In this document: one piece after another, positions 47,416-56,128 of the stretch
Numbering within the stretch: the stretch's first letter is position 1
Layout: each line of letters opens with the position of its first letter
From: Amphiplicatus metriothermophilus
GTDB taxonomy: Bacteria > Pseudomonadota > Alphaproteobacteria > Caulobacterales > Parvularculaceae
Assembly (NCBI RefSeq): GCF_900199215.1
Contig: NZ_FZQA01000008.1
Span: forward strand, 62,001-126,000
DNA: 64,000 nt
Direction: 5' to 3'
Program-made: the position numbers and the translations under genes
The notes under the pieces: generated by a model
The model's input: the letters and a program-made list of their open reading frames with translations, nothing else
What the model was told of the DNA's origin: nothing
Database searches by the model: none

Positions 47416-50139
47416 TCAGGAGGCCGGCGCCGGTTCGTTGGCTTCCGGGTCCGGCGTTTGAGGAGTCCAGGCCGCGACCGACTGGTCGAGGGCGCGCCGC
47501 TGTTCCGCAGGCAGGCCGCTGGCGAGTCCGTCGGCGAGCGCGCGCGCCTGCTCGTCGCCGTTCCGAGCGGCCAGCGCGTACCAGAAATAGGCCTTGGCGG
47601 CGTCCTGATAGGGCGCGTTGGCTTCGTTTCCGCCGGGGTGGTAGAGGGCGCCGAGATTGTATTGGGAATCGACGAGGCCGAAACCCGCCGCCTTCTCGAA
47701 CCAGGCGATGGCGGCCTCCGGGTCGGCCGGCCCGCCCTGGCCGCGCGCGGCCATTACGCCGGCGCGGTGCATGGCGAGCACGTTGCCGCCGTTGGCGGCC
47801 CGTTCGTACCAGGCGCGGGCCGCAGCGAGATCCTGGGGCGCGCCCTGGCCTAGCTTGTAGAGCTCGCCCAGCTGGAGCTGCGCCGGCGGATGGCCGAGCG
47901 CGGCCGCCTGTTCGAGGCCCTTCAGCGCCTCGCGCGTGTCGGCGTCATTGCGGGCGTTTTTGAGCCGGGCCGCGCTTTCGCGATAGAGGGCGCGCGGATC
48001 GATCGCCGGCGCAAGCGCGGCGGCTTCGTCCCCGTCCGCCGCCGCCTGGCTGCGCGCCTCCTCCGGTCCGCCGGCGGAGCCGCCGAGGATCGAATCCTTG
48101 ACAAGAAAGAACAGCGCCGCGCCGGCGAGCACGATCGCCGCGGCGAGCGCGACGGGAACCGGCCGCGCGGCGGCCTGAGCGGCCAGACGGCGCAACCCGC
48201 CTGAAATGTCGGGCTCGGACGATCGGGGCGCGTCGTCCTCATGAGCGAGTTGATCTTCGTCTTCGGCGGCGAAAGTCGACGAAGCGCGGGGCCGATCTGT
48301 CGCGCGCGCGGCGAGCCGCGCCGTGCGGTCATCGGCGCCGCCGCGCTGCCCGGCGACAAGCCGGCGCTTCATCGCGCCGAGGGCGCCGGTCATGCGCGAG
48401 AACATGCCGGGCTCGCGATCGTCCTCGCGCGCTTCGTCGTCGTTCTCGGGCGCGTCCAGGGAGGGCATGTATTTCTGCGTCCGCGCCTCGGCGGGCTCGA
48501 CCCTGGGCTTGGCTTCGGGCGCAGCGTCGTCGAGCGAGAGGCCTTGCCGGACGAGGCGGCGCCGGCGCAGCTTGGCGGCGAGGGCGGCGCGCTGCTTGGG
48601 GCTCAGCCGACGCAGCGCCGCGCTGCGGGGGTCGGCCTTGAGCAAGGGCTCGTCCGCAGCCGGATCGTCCTTCTTGTCGCCGTCGGCCTGTGCGGCCTGC
48701 GGCGCGTCGCGATTTGCGGCGAAAAGCGCCCCGTCCGTCGTCTCGCGGAGACGCGCGCGCTCGGCCCGCTTCTCCGCCTCGAAGGCGGCGAAAGCCGCGT
48801 CGAGCGCGTCGTCGTCTTCCCCGGCCGTCGCTTCGGCCTCGTCCGGTTCGGGCCGGCCGCGCGCGTCATCCGTGTCGGAGAGCATCGCTGCGGCGTACTC
48901 TTCGACGCTCTTGCCGCCGTGGTCTTCTCCGGCGTCGTCGTCGAGGTCGAAGGCGAAGGCGTCCTCGTCGTCCGCCGCTTCATCGCTTTGCAGCTTTTGC
49001 TGAGGGGGGCGGCGATAAACGCCGTCGGTCTCGCCCTCCGGGGCGACGCCAATCTCATCGTCATCCTCAATCGACAGTTCGAGGGGCTCGGCGGCGTCGT
49101 CGAAGAGCGCGGCGTCCTCGCCGGCCTCGTCGATATCGACGAGTTCCGCCTCGATGTCGGCGTCCGGCTCTGTCTCTTCGCGTCGGCCCGTCTCGGCGCG
49201 CGGCGCGGCCTCGATGCGGGCGGCGAGAGCCTCGACTGCGACCTGGAGGCTGGCGATTTTCGCGTCATCGCCTGCTGCGGGACGTTCGAGCCGGTCGCGC
49301 AGCGTTTCGACGGTCTCCGAAACTTTCTGAACGGCTTCGGCGCTGCGCCGTTCCGCCGCGTCGATATGATCGGAGAGTTTTCTGATCGCCGCTTCCAGCG
49401 TGCGGATCTGGTTGCCGCCGCGCTTTATTTCGTCGCCGAGCGCGCGCAGGCGCGCCCCGGTGCGCTCGACGAAATCGGAATCGCCCGCGCCGGCGGCCTC
49501 GGCCTTGAGCTGCGCGGCCTCTGCGGCGATGCGCTCGGCGCGGGCGATGCGCGCCGACATGCCTTCGAGCGCCTCTTTCAGCGGCGCGATCGCCGCGAGC
49601 GCGTCGCCCGCGCCGGCCGTCTCCATCTTGCGGGCGAGATCGTCGAGACGCTTTTCGGCCGCTTCGATGCGCGCCTGGGACGATTTATGCGCGGCGTCGA
49701 ACTGCAGCGCGGCCTGGGCGACCGCCTTTTCGAGCGCCTTGAGCGCGTCGATGCGCTGACGGTCGAACGCCTTCTCTTCGAGCCGCGCAAGGCGCTCTTC
49801 GAGCGCCGGGCTGGCGCCCCCTTCGACCGGGCGCAGCCGCTCCAGCCGCTGCAGCCGCTCGACGACGCCGGCGAGATTGCGCGCAAGGTCGTCCACCGCC
49901 GCCGCGCTTTTCGATTCCGCCGCGACGATGCGCTTCTTCAGATGCTCCACGGCGGCGACGATGTCGGCGGCCTTGAGCCCTGCGATCGGCCCGCTCGCGC
50001 CTTCCGGCGCGCCGACGGCGTAGATCGCCTGATTGAGCCATTCGCCGACGGTCATGCCTTCGCGGCGCGCGGCTTCCTTGGCGGTCTCGCGCGCGTCGCG
50101 CTCGATGCCTTTGACGCTCCATGGCGCGTTCGATTTCAT
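47416..50139 (-). CDS. PodJ-like polar-localisation protein: coiled coils, TM, Sel1 repeats
   Basis: 907 residues from ATG 50139 (a GTG at 50148 is in frame). The N-terminus APWSVKGIERDARETAKEAA with EGMTVGEWLNQAI matches the start of PodJ and related alphaproteobacterial polarity proteins. Residues about 60-330 are predicted coiled coil. An acidic, Asp/Glu-rich disordered region (about 330-500) and a basic segment lead to one TM helix near 665-685 (VALAAAIVLAGAALFFLV). The periplasmic part has Sel1 repeats (HPPAQLQLGELYKLGQGAPQ, then VLAMHRAGVMAARGQGG). No C-terminal peptidoglycan-binding domain is seen. Expected to organise one cell pole. Confidence 0.83.
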   Translation of the reverse strand: MKSNAPWSVKGIERDARETAKEAARREGMTVGEWLNQAIYAVGAPEGASGPIAGLKAADIVAAVEHLKKRIVAAESKSAAAVDDLARNLAGVVERLQRLERLRPVEGGASPALEERLARLEEKAFDRQRIDALKALEKAVAQAALQFDAAHKSSQARIEAAEKRLDDLARKMETAGAGDALAAIAPLKEALEGMSARIARAERIAAEAAQLKAEAAGAGDSDFVERTGARLRALGDEIKRGGNQIRTLEAAIRKLSDHIDAAERRSAEAVQKVSETVETLRDRLERPAAGDDAKIASLQVAVEALAARIEAAPRAETGRREETEPDADIEAELVDIDEAGEDAALFDDAAEPLELSIEDDDEIGVAPEGETDGVYRRPPQQKLQSDEAADDEDAFAFDLDDDAGEDHGGKSVEEYAAAMLSDTDDARGRPEPDEAEATAGEDDDALDAAFAAFEAEKRAERARLRETTDGALFAANRDAPQAAQADGDKKDDPAADEPLLKADPRSAALRRLSPKQRAALAAKLRRRRLVRQGLSLDDAAPEAKPRVEPAEARTQKYMPSLDAPENDDEAREDDREPGMFSRMTGALGAMKRRLVAGQRGGADDRTARLAARATDRPRASSTFAAEDEDQLAHEDDAPRSSEPDISGGLRRLAAQAAARPVPVALAAAIVLAGAALFFLVKDSILGGSAGGPEEARSQAAADGDEAAALAPAIDPRALYRESAARLKNARNDADTREALKGLEQAAALGHPPAQLQLGELYKLGQGAPQDLAAARAWYERAANGGNVLAMHRAGVMAARGQGGPADPEAAIAWFEKAAGFGLVDSQYNLGALYHPGGNEANAPYQDAAKAYFWYALAARNGDEQARALADGLASGLPAEQRRALDQSVAAWTPQTPDPEANEPAPAS

Positions 50140-50476
50140 GTTCGCCACCGCTTTCGTTTGGTCATTGGAGCGGCCTCCCCCGACGACACCGCGAACGCGG
50201 CGCGGATGCCTCGCCGCGGGCGGCGAGGCATCCGGTCGAGCGGTAAGGCGCTTCGCCGCGTTCGCAAAGGGTGAATGCCCTGTCGTTGAGCCATCCGGAT
50301 AAAGCCCTCCCGCCCATTAACGCCGATTCGGCGCTTCACGCGCCCGCTTCGCGTCTCCTGGGGCGCCGAAAAAGGCTGCGCCGGGCGCTTTACCCGGCTC
50401 TGCTCGGGGCTAGATTGGGGAAAAGTTTTCCGCGGCGCTTCTTCGCCGCCGCGCCAAGCCGGAAGGAGCCTGCGCC
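50140..50476. other. divergent intergenic stretch, 337 bases
   Basis: Separates the PodJ-like gene (minus) from the acyl-CoA dehydrogenase gene (plus). It contains a perfect 14-base dyad at 50204-50233 and no supported ORF. A second GGCGC-rich pairing is possible near 50330-50370 but not convincing. Confidence 0.6.
50204..50233. promoter_or_regulatory. perfect 14-base inverted repeat upstream of PodJ-like gene
   Basis: GGATGCCTCGCCGC / GCGGCGAGGCATCC with a GG loop. No gene ends here from either side, so it is unlikely to be a terminator. It lies 65 bases upstream of the PodJ-like start and could be a 5'-UTR hairpin or an operator. Confidence 0.45.
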
Positions 50477-52264
50477 ATGACCAGCTACGCCGCGCCGATT
50501 CGCGACATGCAGTTCGTGCTTCACGACGTTCTGCAGCTTTCGAAATATTCGAACCTGCCGGGCTTCGCCGATGCGAGCCCCGACGTGATCGACGCCATTC
50601 TCGAAGAGGGCGGCAAGCTCGCCGCGAACGTGCTGCACCCTCTCAACCAGTCCGGCGACCAGGAAGGCTGCAGGCGCGAGTCCGACGGGTCGGTGAAGAC
50701 GCCCAAGGGCTTCAAGGAAGCCTATGACGCGTACGCGCAAGGCGGCTGGCAGGGCCTGTCGGCCGATCCTGACTATGGCGGGCAGGGGCTGCCTTACGTG
50801 CTGGCGATCGCGGTGGGCGAGATGGTCTCGGCGGCGAACATGGCGTTCGGCATGTATCCGGGACTGGCGCGCGGGGCGGCCGATACGATCTACGCGCATG
50901 GCACGGACGAGCAGAAGAAAACCTGGCTGCCCAAGCTCATCTCGGGCGAATGGGGCGGGACGATGAACCTCACCGAGCCCCATTGCGGCACCGATCTCGG
51001 CCTTCTGCGCACGAAAGCCGTTCCGCAGCCTGACGGAAGCTACAAGATCTCCGGCCAGAAGATCTTCATCTCCGCCGGCGAGCACGACCTTACCGAGAAC
51101 ATCGTCCACCTCGTGCTCGCGCGCATCGAGGGCGCGCCGGAGGGCACGAAAGGCATCTCGCTCTTCATCGTGCCGAAATTCCTGGCGAAGGAGGACGGCT
51201 CGCTGGGCGAACGCAACGGCGTCGTCTGCGGCAAGATCGAAGAGAAGATGGGCATTCACGCCAACTCGACCTGCGTGATGGATTACGACGAGGCCACGGG
51301 CTATCTTCTCGGCGAGGAGAACAAGGGCCTGCGCGCCATGTTCACCATGATGAACGAGGCGCGCATCGGCGTCGGCCTGCAGGGCCTCGCCGTCTCCGAG
51401 GTCGCCTATCAGAACGCGGCGGCCTATGCGAAGGACCGCCTGCAGGGGCGCGCGCTGACAGGCCCGGCCGCGCCCGACAAGCCGGCCGACCCGATCATCG
51501 TGCATCCGGACGTTCGCCGGATGCTGCTCGACCATCGCGCCTTCAACGAGGGCGCGCGCGCGCTCATGTACTGGTCGGCCCTGCACGGCGATCTCGCGCA
51601 TCGTTCGGAAGACGCCGAGGAGCGTCAGAAGGCGGATGATTTCCTCGGCCTGATGACGCCGGTGCTCAAGGCCTATTTCACCGAAAAAGGCTACTGGCAT
51701 GCGACCAACGCCCAGCAGGTGCTCGGCGGGCACGGATACATCCAGGAATGGGGGATGGAGCAGTTCGTGCGCGACGCGCGCATCGCCATGATCTATGAAG
51801 GCGCGAACGGCATTCAGGCGCTCGACCTCGTCGGGCGCAAGCTCGCCAGGGACGGCGGGCGCGCCGTGCAGGCCTGGTTCGCCGAGCTCGATCAGTTCGT
51901 GAAGGACAATCGCGGCGACGATCTGAAGCCGTTCATCGACGGGCTCGCGAACGTCAAGGCCGATCTCGCCGAAGCGACGCAGTGGCTCGCGATGAACGGC
52001 ATGAAGGACCCGAACAACGCCGGGGCAGGGTCCATGGACTATCTTCATCTCTTCGCGCTGACGGGCCTGGCTTACGCCTGGGCGATGCTGGCGAAAGCGG
52101 CGATCGAGAAGAAGAAAGCCGGCGAGGCGGACGAGTTCCACGAGCGCAAGCTGACCACCGGACGTTATTTCCTGGCGCGGGTTCTGCCGGACGCCAAGGC
52201 CCACCTCGCCAAGCTCAAGAGCGGCGCCGAGCCCGTGATGGCTCTGCCGGCGGAGGCGTTCTGA
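50477..52264 (+). CDS. acyl-CoA dehydrogenase (long, C-terminal-domain type)
   Basis: 595-residue flavoenzyme of the long subclass with an extra C-terminal domain. Motifs: [38 protein letters not shown], and the catalytic-base region [20 protein letters not shown]. The N-terminal [20 protein letters not shown] is typical of FadE-type and DmdC-like enzymes of alphaproteobacteria. It carries out FAD-dependent alpha,beta-dehydrogenation of acyl-CoA; chain length cannot be judged. GGAAGGAGCC precedes the ATG. The last 50 bases overlap the convergent vsr gene. Confidence 0.95.
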   Translation: MTSYAAPIRDMQFVLHDVLQLSKYSNLPGFADASPDVIDAILEEGGKLAANVLHPLNQSGDQEGCRRESDGSVKTPKGFKEAYDAYAQGGWQGLSADPDYGGQGLPYVLAIAVGEMVSAANMAFGMYPGLARGAADTIYAHGTDEQKKTWLPKLISGEWGGTMNLTEPHCGTDLGLLRTKAVPQPDGSYKISGQKIFISAGEHDLTENIVHLVLARIEGAPEGTKGISLFIVPKFLAKEDGSLGERNGVVCGKIEEKMGIHANSTCVMDYDEATGYLLGEENKGLRAMFTMMNEARIGVGLQGLAVSEVAYQNAAAYAKDRLQGRALTGPAAPDKPADPIIVHPDVRRMLLDHRAFNEGARALMYWSALHGDLAHRSEDAEERQKADDFLGLMTPVLKAYFTEKGYWHATNAQQVLGGHGYIQEWGMEQFVRDARIAMIYEGANGIQALDLVGRKLARDGGRAVQAWFAELDQFVKDNRGDDLKPFIDGLANVKADLAEATQWLAMNGMKDPNNAGAGSMDYLHLFALTGLAYAWAMLAKAAIEKKKAGEADEFHERKLTTGRYFLARVLPDAKAHLAKLKSGAEPVMALPAEAF

Positions 52265-52679
52265 TCGCGCGGGCGAGGCGGCGGGCCGTCGCCTCGACGT
52301 CTTTCATCTCGCACTCCCACACGACGAAGACGCGCCAGCCCGCAACGGCGAGCTTTTCGGCCGCCGCGGCGTCGCGCGCCCGGTTGCGGGCGATCTTGGC
52401 CGTCCAGTAGGCGCGGTTCGACTTCGGCGCGCGACTTCCGCGCGCGCAATCGTGTCCGTGCCAGAAGCATCCGTGCACGAACAGAACGGCGCGACGGCCG
52501 GGAAAAACGAGATCCGGCCTGCCCGGCAGGTCCTTCGCGTGCAGCCGGTAGCGCAGGCCCAGACGGTGCAGCGCCCGGCGCAGCGCCATCTCGGGCCGGG
52601 TGTTCGCGCCTTTCACCGCGCGCATCACCGCCGAGCGCTTTTCGGGCGTGAAGACGTCGGTGCGCCTGTCGCCCGTCAC
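52215..52679 (-). CDS. vsr: very short patch repair endonuclease (Vsr)
   Basis: 154 residues from GTG 52679, overlapping the dcm stop by 4 bases. Family motifs: [20 protein letters not shown], the catalytic Asp in [20 protein letters not shown], and GCFWHGHDC with zinc-binding His/Cys. Vsr nicks at T:G mismatches that arise from deamination of 5-methylcytosine made by the adjacent methyltransferase. The C-terminal end overlaps the acyl-CoA dehydrogenase gene on the other strand by 50 bases. Confidence 0.93.
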   Translation of the reverse strand: MTGDRRTDVFTPEKRSAVMRAVKGANTRPEMALRRALHRLGLRYRLHAKDLPGRPDLVFPGRRAVLFVHGCFWHGHDCARGSRAPKSNRAYWTAKIARNRARDAAAAEKLAVAGWRVFVVWECEMKDVEATARRLARAIRTPPPAEPSRARRRS

Positions 52680-53795
52680 GCCGCCTGCGCCTCCTGCGCG
52701 AGGAGGGGCGTCAGGATCGCCTCGCCGATCCAGCGCACGACCGGAACCGAAACCCCGTCGCCGCACAGCTTCAGGGCCGCCGTCGTCTGTTCCGGCAGGC
52801 GGTAATCCTCAGGCAACCCCATCAGCCGCGCCGCCTCGCGCGGGGAAAGCAGCCGCGCGAAAACGCGCCCGTCTTCGATTTTCACAAGCATCTGACGCGA
52901 AGAGCCGCCCGCCGGGGTGCGCAAGCAGCCTGCAAGCCCGTCGAAACGCGCCTCGATGCGCTGGACGCGCGCGCCGTTTTCGATCCGTATACGGCGGAAT
53001 GCGGCCCCGACATGACGGTCGCCGGAAGCGCGCAGGGCTTCCACCGTCGCGCGCTGGCGCGCGCTCATCATCGACAAAGCCGCCGCCCCGCGCGCGGCGC
53101 ACCAGTCGGGCGCATTTATGTCGACGAGATCTTCAAGCCGCATATTCGGCCGCGCCGTCGGGCGCGCGGCGAGCCAGCGCCAGCGTCGCGTCGCCTTAGA
53201 AGAAAGCGCGCCGAGGCTCGCCCGCATCGCGGCGGGGGAGAAGCTGTCGAGGGGGGGCGCGCTCCGGCGCCGAGGCGCGCATTCCTGGGCGAAACCGAAG
53301 ATGAAGAGCCGCGGACGGGACTGGGGAGAGAACCAGCGCGCGTCGATCGCCATGGCCGATACGACGTAGCCGCCGCCGGCGACGGTTTCGATGACGCGGC
53401 GAAAATCGGCGCCGCCGTTCGAGGTCATCAATCCGGCGACGTTTTCGATGACGATGAGCCGCGGCGCGCGCCCGGCCCCCGAGAGCGCTTCGATCAGACG
53501 CCAGAACTGAAAGAAGAGGCCCGAGCGCGCTCCGGCGAGCCCCGCCCGGGCGCCGGCGAGAGACAGATCCTGACAGGGAAAGGAGGCCCAGGCGAGATCA
53601 GCGCGGACCGCCGGGAGGTCTTCGAGCTTCAGAGCGGCGATATCCGCCTCGATCAGCGTCTCCCCTCCGAAATTCGCTCTGTAGGCGGCGCATTTGGCCG
53701 GATCGACGTCGTTGGCGAACGCGCACCGCCAGGCCGGGCCGAGGCCGAGGCGCGCCATGCCGCCGCCGGCGAAAAACTCAAAAAAGGTCCGCATA
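52676..53795 (-). CDS. DNA (cytosine-5-)-methyltransferase
   Basis: 373 residues with C5-methyltransferase motifs in order: I FEFFAGGGMARLGL, IV ASFPCQDLSLAG with the catalytic Cys, VI VIENVAGLM, VIII FSPQSRPRLFIF, and IX-X RLLSPREAARLMGLPEDY and GDGVSVPVVRWIG. ATG 53795 starts just before motif I; the longer frame upstream lacks conserved residues. It is followed by vsr and no restriction endonuclease is visible, so it acts as an orphan or Dcm-like enzyme. The target site is unknown. Confidence 0.94.
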
Positions 53796-54006
53796 TGGCG
53801 CAACTCTTCAGCCTGCCCCGTTTTCGCCTCATTCCCGCCGCATTTCGGCGCGGATTCACGCTCCGTTCCGGGGCTGGCGCGCAGCATCGGCGGAATCGGG
53901 GCCGCGTTCAACGCCGTTTGACGCGCTCGAGCGTTGACCGGCCTGCGCAAGCGGGCCAAACTGCTGACGGGGCTGCATGGGGCGTCGCAGTGTCGGGAGA
54001 CGCGAC

Positions 54007-54777
54007 ATGCCCTTATATCGATTTCTCCGCCGACAATTCTTTCAGGGCGGGACCGCCGCGGCGGCCGCGGTTCTTCTCGCGATGACGGCGCCGTCGGCCG
54101 CGGCCGCGCCGGGCTCGCCCGGAAGCGTTCTCGCCGCAGCGCTCGACGGGGCGGCCGAGCGGCTCGCACAGGGCGCGCGCATGCAGAAGCCTTCTCTGGT
54201 TCTCGCCGCTGACGATAGGGACGAGCGCCGCGAACGGCGCGGCGACGGGCGCGAGCGGCGTCGGGACCGCGCCGACGATCGTCGCGACCGCAGCCGCGAC
54301 CGGGCCGACCACCGCCGGGACCGCAGGGAAGACCGATATGAACGCCGGCGCGACCGCGCCGATCATCGTCGCGACCGGCGCCATGACCGCTATGACCATC
54401 GCCGCGACCGGCGCTACGCCTATCATGACGACTGGCGGCGCCGGCAATACGACCGTTATCGCGACCGTCATTATCGCCGGCATTACGATCGCGGGCGGCG
54501 CTATTCATACGGTCATCGTCACGGCCGCGGGCCGCGCCGGGGCCACGGCTATTATTGCAACGACCATTTCGTCTTTCATTATTTCGCCGGTTACGACCCC
54601 TATGGCTGGCGGCGGGCCTATCATCGCGGCTATTACGCGCCGCGGGGCTGCTACGCGGTCGAGCGAATAGAATACCGGCGCGGCCGTCGCGTGCTGCTCG
54701 GCGCGATCCTGTGCCACGATCCTTACGGCTATCCGTATATTAAGTCGGGCAGCCGCTATGTCGTGCGTTATTACTGA
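54007..54777 (+). CDS. secreted Arg/Asp/His/Tyr-repeat protein
   Basis: 256 residues. Signal peptide (TAAAAAVLLAMTAPSAAAAP), a linker to residue 75, then about 100 residues almost wholly of Arg, Asp, His and Tyr (RRDRADDRRDRSRDR type), and a Tyr/His/Gly-rich C-terminus with two Cys (GYYCNDHFV; ILCHDPYG; RGCYAVERIEYRRGRR) ending VVRYY. An 18-residue unit is repeated in tandem at residues 99-134. Mixed-charge repeats suggest a disordered, phase-separating or polyanion-binding envelope protein. Same plan as the protein at 38279. Confidence 0.72.
   Translation: MPLYRFLRRQFFQGGTAAAAAVLLAMTAPSAAAAPGSPGSVLAAALDGAAERLAQGARMQKPSLVLAADDRDERRERRGDGRERRRDRADDRRDRSRDRADHRRDRREDRYERRRDRADHRRDRRHDRYDHRRDRRYAYHDDWRRRQYDRYRDRHYRRHYDRGRRYSYGHRHGRGPRRGHGYYCNDHFVFHYFAGYDPYGWRRAYHRGYYAPRGCYAVERIEYRRGRRVLLGAILCHDPYGYPYIKSGSRYVVRYY
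54301..54408 (+). repeat. tandem 54-base repeat (two copies) within the Arg/Asp-rich gene
   Basis: Two consecutive 54-base units encode RADHRRDRREDRYERRRD and RADHRRDRRHDRYDHRRD, differing at three residues. DNA identity is lower than protein identity (synonymous changes), so the duplication is not recent or is selected at protein level. Confidence 0.65.
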
Positions 54778-54889
54778 CGGGCGAAGGGCGGGGATCGCAG
54801 CGCGCCCGCCCTGTCGCCGCCCGCGTTGACCGACAGGCCGACTCTCTTGAACCCTTGGAAGGCGTCATTTTTGCGACTGGCCGCGCCGC

Positions 54890-56122
54890 ATGTTCCGACG
54901 TTTGCTTTATCTTGCGCCTCTGGCGCCCGCCGCCGCGCTCATCGGCTTCGCCGCCGTGAGCGCCGCCGGCGCGGCGGCGGAAGGGCGTGCGACCGCGCAA
55001 GAGGCTGCACGCGCGGCGGCGCGCGCGCCCAACGAGCTGCGAGACGTGCAGGTGGGCGAACGCGGCCGGCTGATGCGCGTGGCGCTGATCTGCCGGCGCG
55101 CCTGCGACGTCGCCGCCCGGCGGGGCGGCGCTTTCTTCCTGCCGGGAGTCGACGCCGCGCTCGAGATCGACCTCAAAGGGCGCAGCCGGCTCGCCGAGGC
55201 GCTCGCCTTCACGGCCGAAGAGGGCGGCAGCGCGCTCGCCGTGAAAAGCGCCCGGCCGATGGCGCGCGCCGCGATCCGGGACTGCGTCATCGACGGCGCG
55301 CGCGCCTCCTGCATCGACATCGAATTCGCCGACGGGGCCGCGCGCGGCGCGGCGCAGGCGGAGAAGGCGCAGGCGGGGAAGAAGCAGGCGAAGACGGCTG
55401 CAAGCCGTCCGGTCGCGGAGGAGCTTGCGCCGGCCCCGACGCTGAAGCCTGCGCCGGCGACGGGCGCCGCGCCCGATCGCCCGCCCGCGCAGACGGCCGC
55501 GCCTTCCGCGCCGGCCCTGCGCGAGGCGCCGGCGGACGGCGCCCTCGTCTTCGCGGGCTACGCCGCGCCGGAGCGTCTTGATCCGCCGGCGTCCGGCGCG
55601 CCCGTGCGGACCGCCGGCGCCGGGGCCGCTTCCTCCGCGCCGCAGGGCGCCTCGTCCGCTCCCGGAAAATCGGCCGAGATGCCTACGCTCGCCGCGCTCT
55701 CCGTGCCGGCGCCGCCGGCGGATTCGGAAGGGCCCGCCCTGCGCGAGGATCGCGCCGCCGTCTTCGCGCCGCGCGAGATCGACATCGCCCGCGAGGCGGA
55801 GCGAATTCTGGGCAAGCGCGTGGGCGTGGCCGAATGCGAAGGCGCGCAGGCGCGTCTTCGCAAAGACGCCTGGGCGCTCGACGCCATGGTCGATGTCGGG
55901 TTCTGCAAGGCCGCCGCCGGCAAGCTCGAGGAGGCCGACGGCGTGTTCATCCGCCTGCTCGCCTATACGCCCGACAATTACGAGGCGCTGGTCGGCCGGG
56001 CGTTGATCGCGGCGAAATCGGGCGAGCGCGCCCTCGCCCGCAAATATTTCCAGGACGCGCTCACCGCCCTGCCGCCGATCGAGGAATCGAACCGGATCGT
56101 CAACGCGATGGCGGCGCTGTGA
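54890..56122 (+). CDS. exported protein with TPR-like C-terminus, unknown
   Basis: 410 residues. Signal peptide (LLYLAPLAPAAALIGFAAVS), an N-terminal beta-rich region containing Cys residues (ALICRRACDVAARRGGAFFL), a Pro/Ala-rich disordered linker (about 155-290), and a C-terminal helical-repeat unit: WALDAMVDVGFCKAAAGKLE, then TPDNYEALVGRALIAAKSGE, like tetratricopeptide repeats. Envelope localisation is likely. It ends 6 bases before the convergent symporter gene. No named family. Confidence 0.65.
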   Translation: MFRRLLYLAPLAPAAALIGFAAVSAAGAAAEGRATAQEAARAAARAPNELRDVQVGERGRLMRVALICRRACDVAARRGGAFFLPGVDAALEIDLKGRSRLAEALAFTAEEGGSALAVKSARPMARAAIRDCVIDGARASCIDIEFADGAARGAAQAEKAQAGKKQAKTAASRPVAEELAPAPTLKPAPATGAAPDRPPAQTAAPSAPALREAPADGALVFAGYAAPERLDPPASGAPVRTAGAGAASSAPQGASSAPGKSAEMPTLAALSVPAPPADSEGPALREDRAAVFAPREIDIAREAERILGKRVGVAECEGAQARLRKDAWALDAMVDVGFCKAAAGKLEEADGVFIRLLAYTPDNYEALVGRALIAAKSGERALARKYFQDALTALPPIEESNRIVNAMAAL

Positions 56123-56128
56123 GCGGGC

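Noticed and set aside
48241-50274. 677-codon open frame on the plus strand opposite the PodJ-like gene
   Set aside because: Antisense shadow caused by high third-position GC; no ribosome site and no recognisable domain, while the opposite strand has coiled coils, a TM and Sel1 repeats.
52676-53795. Complete restriction-modification or phage-defence island around the cytosine methyltransferase
   Set aside because: Only Vsr accompanies it; neighbours are an acyl-CoA dehydrogenase and an unrelated secreted protein, with no nuclease, helicase or mobile-element genes.
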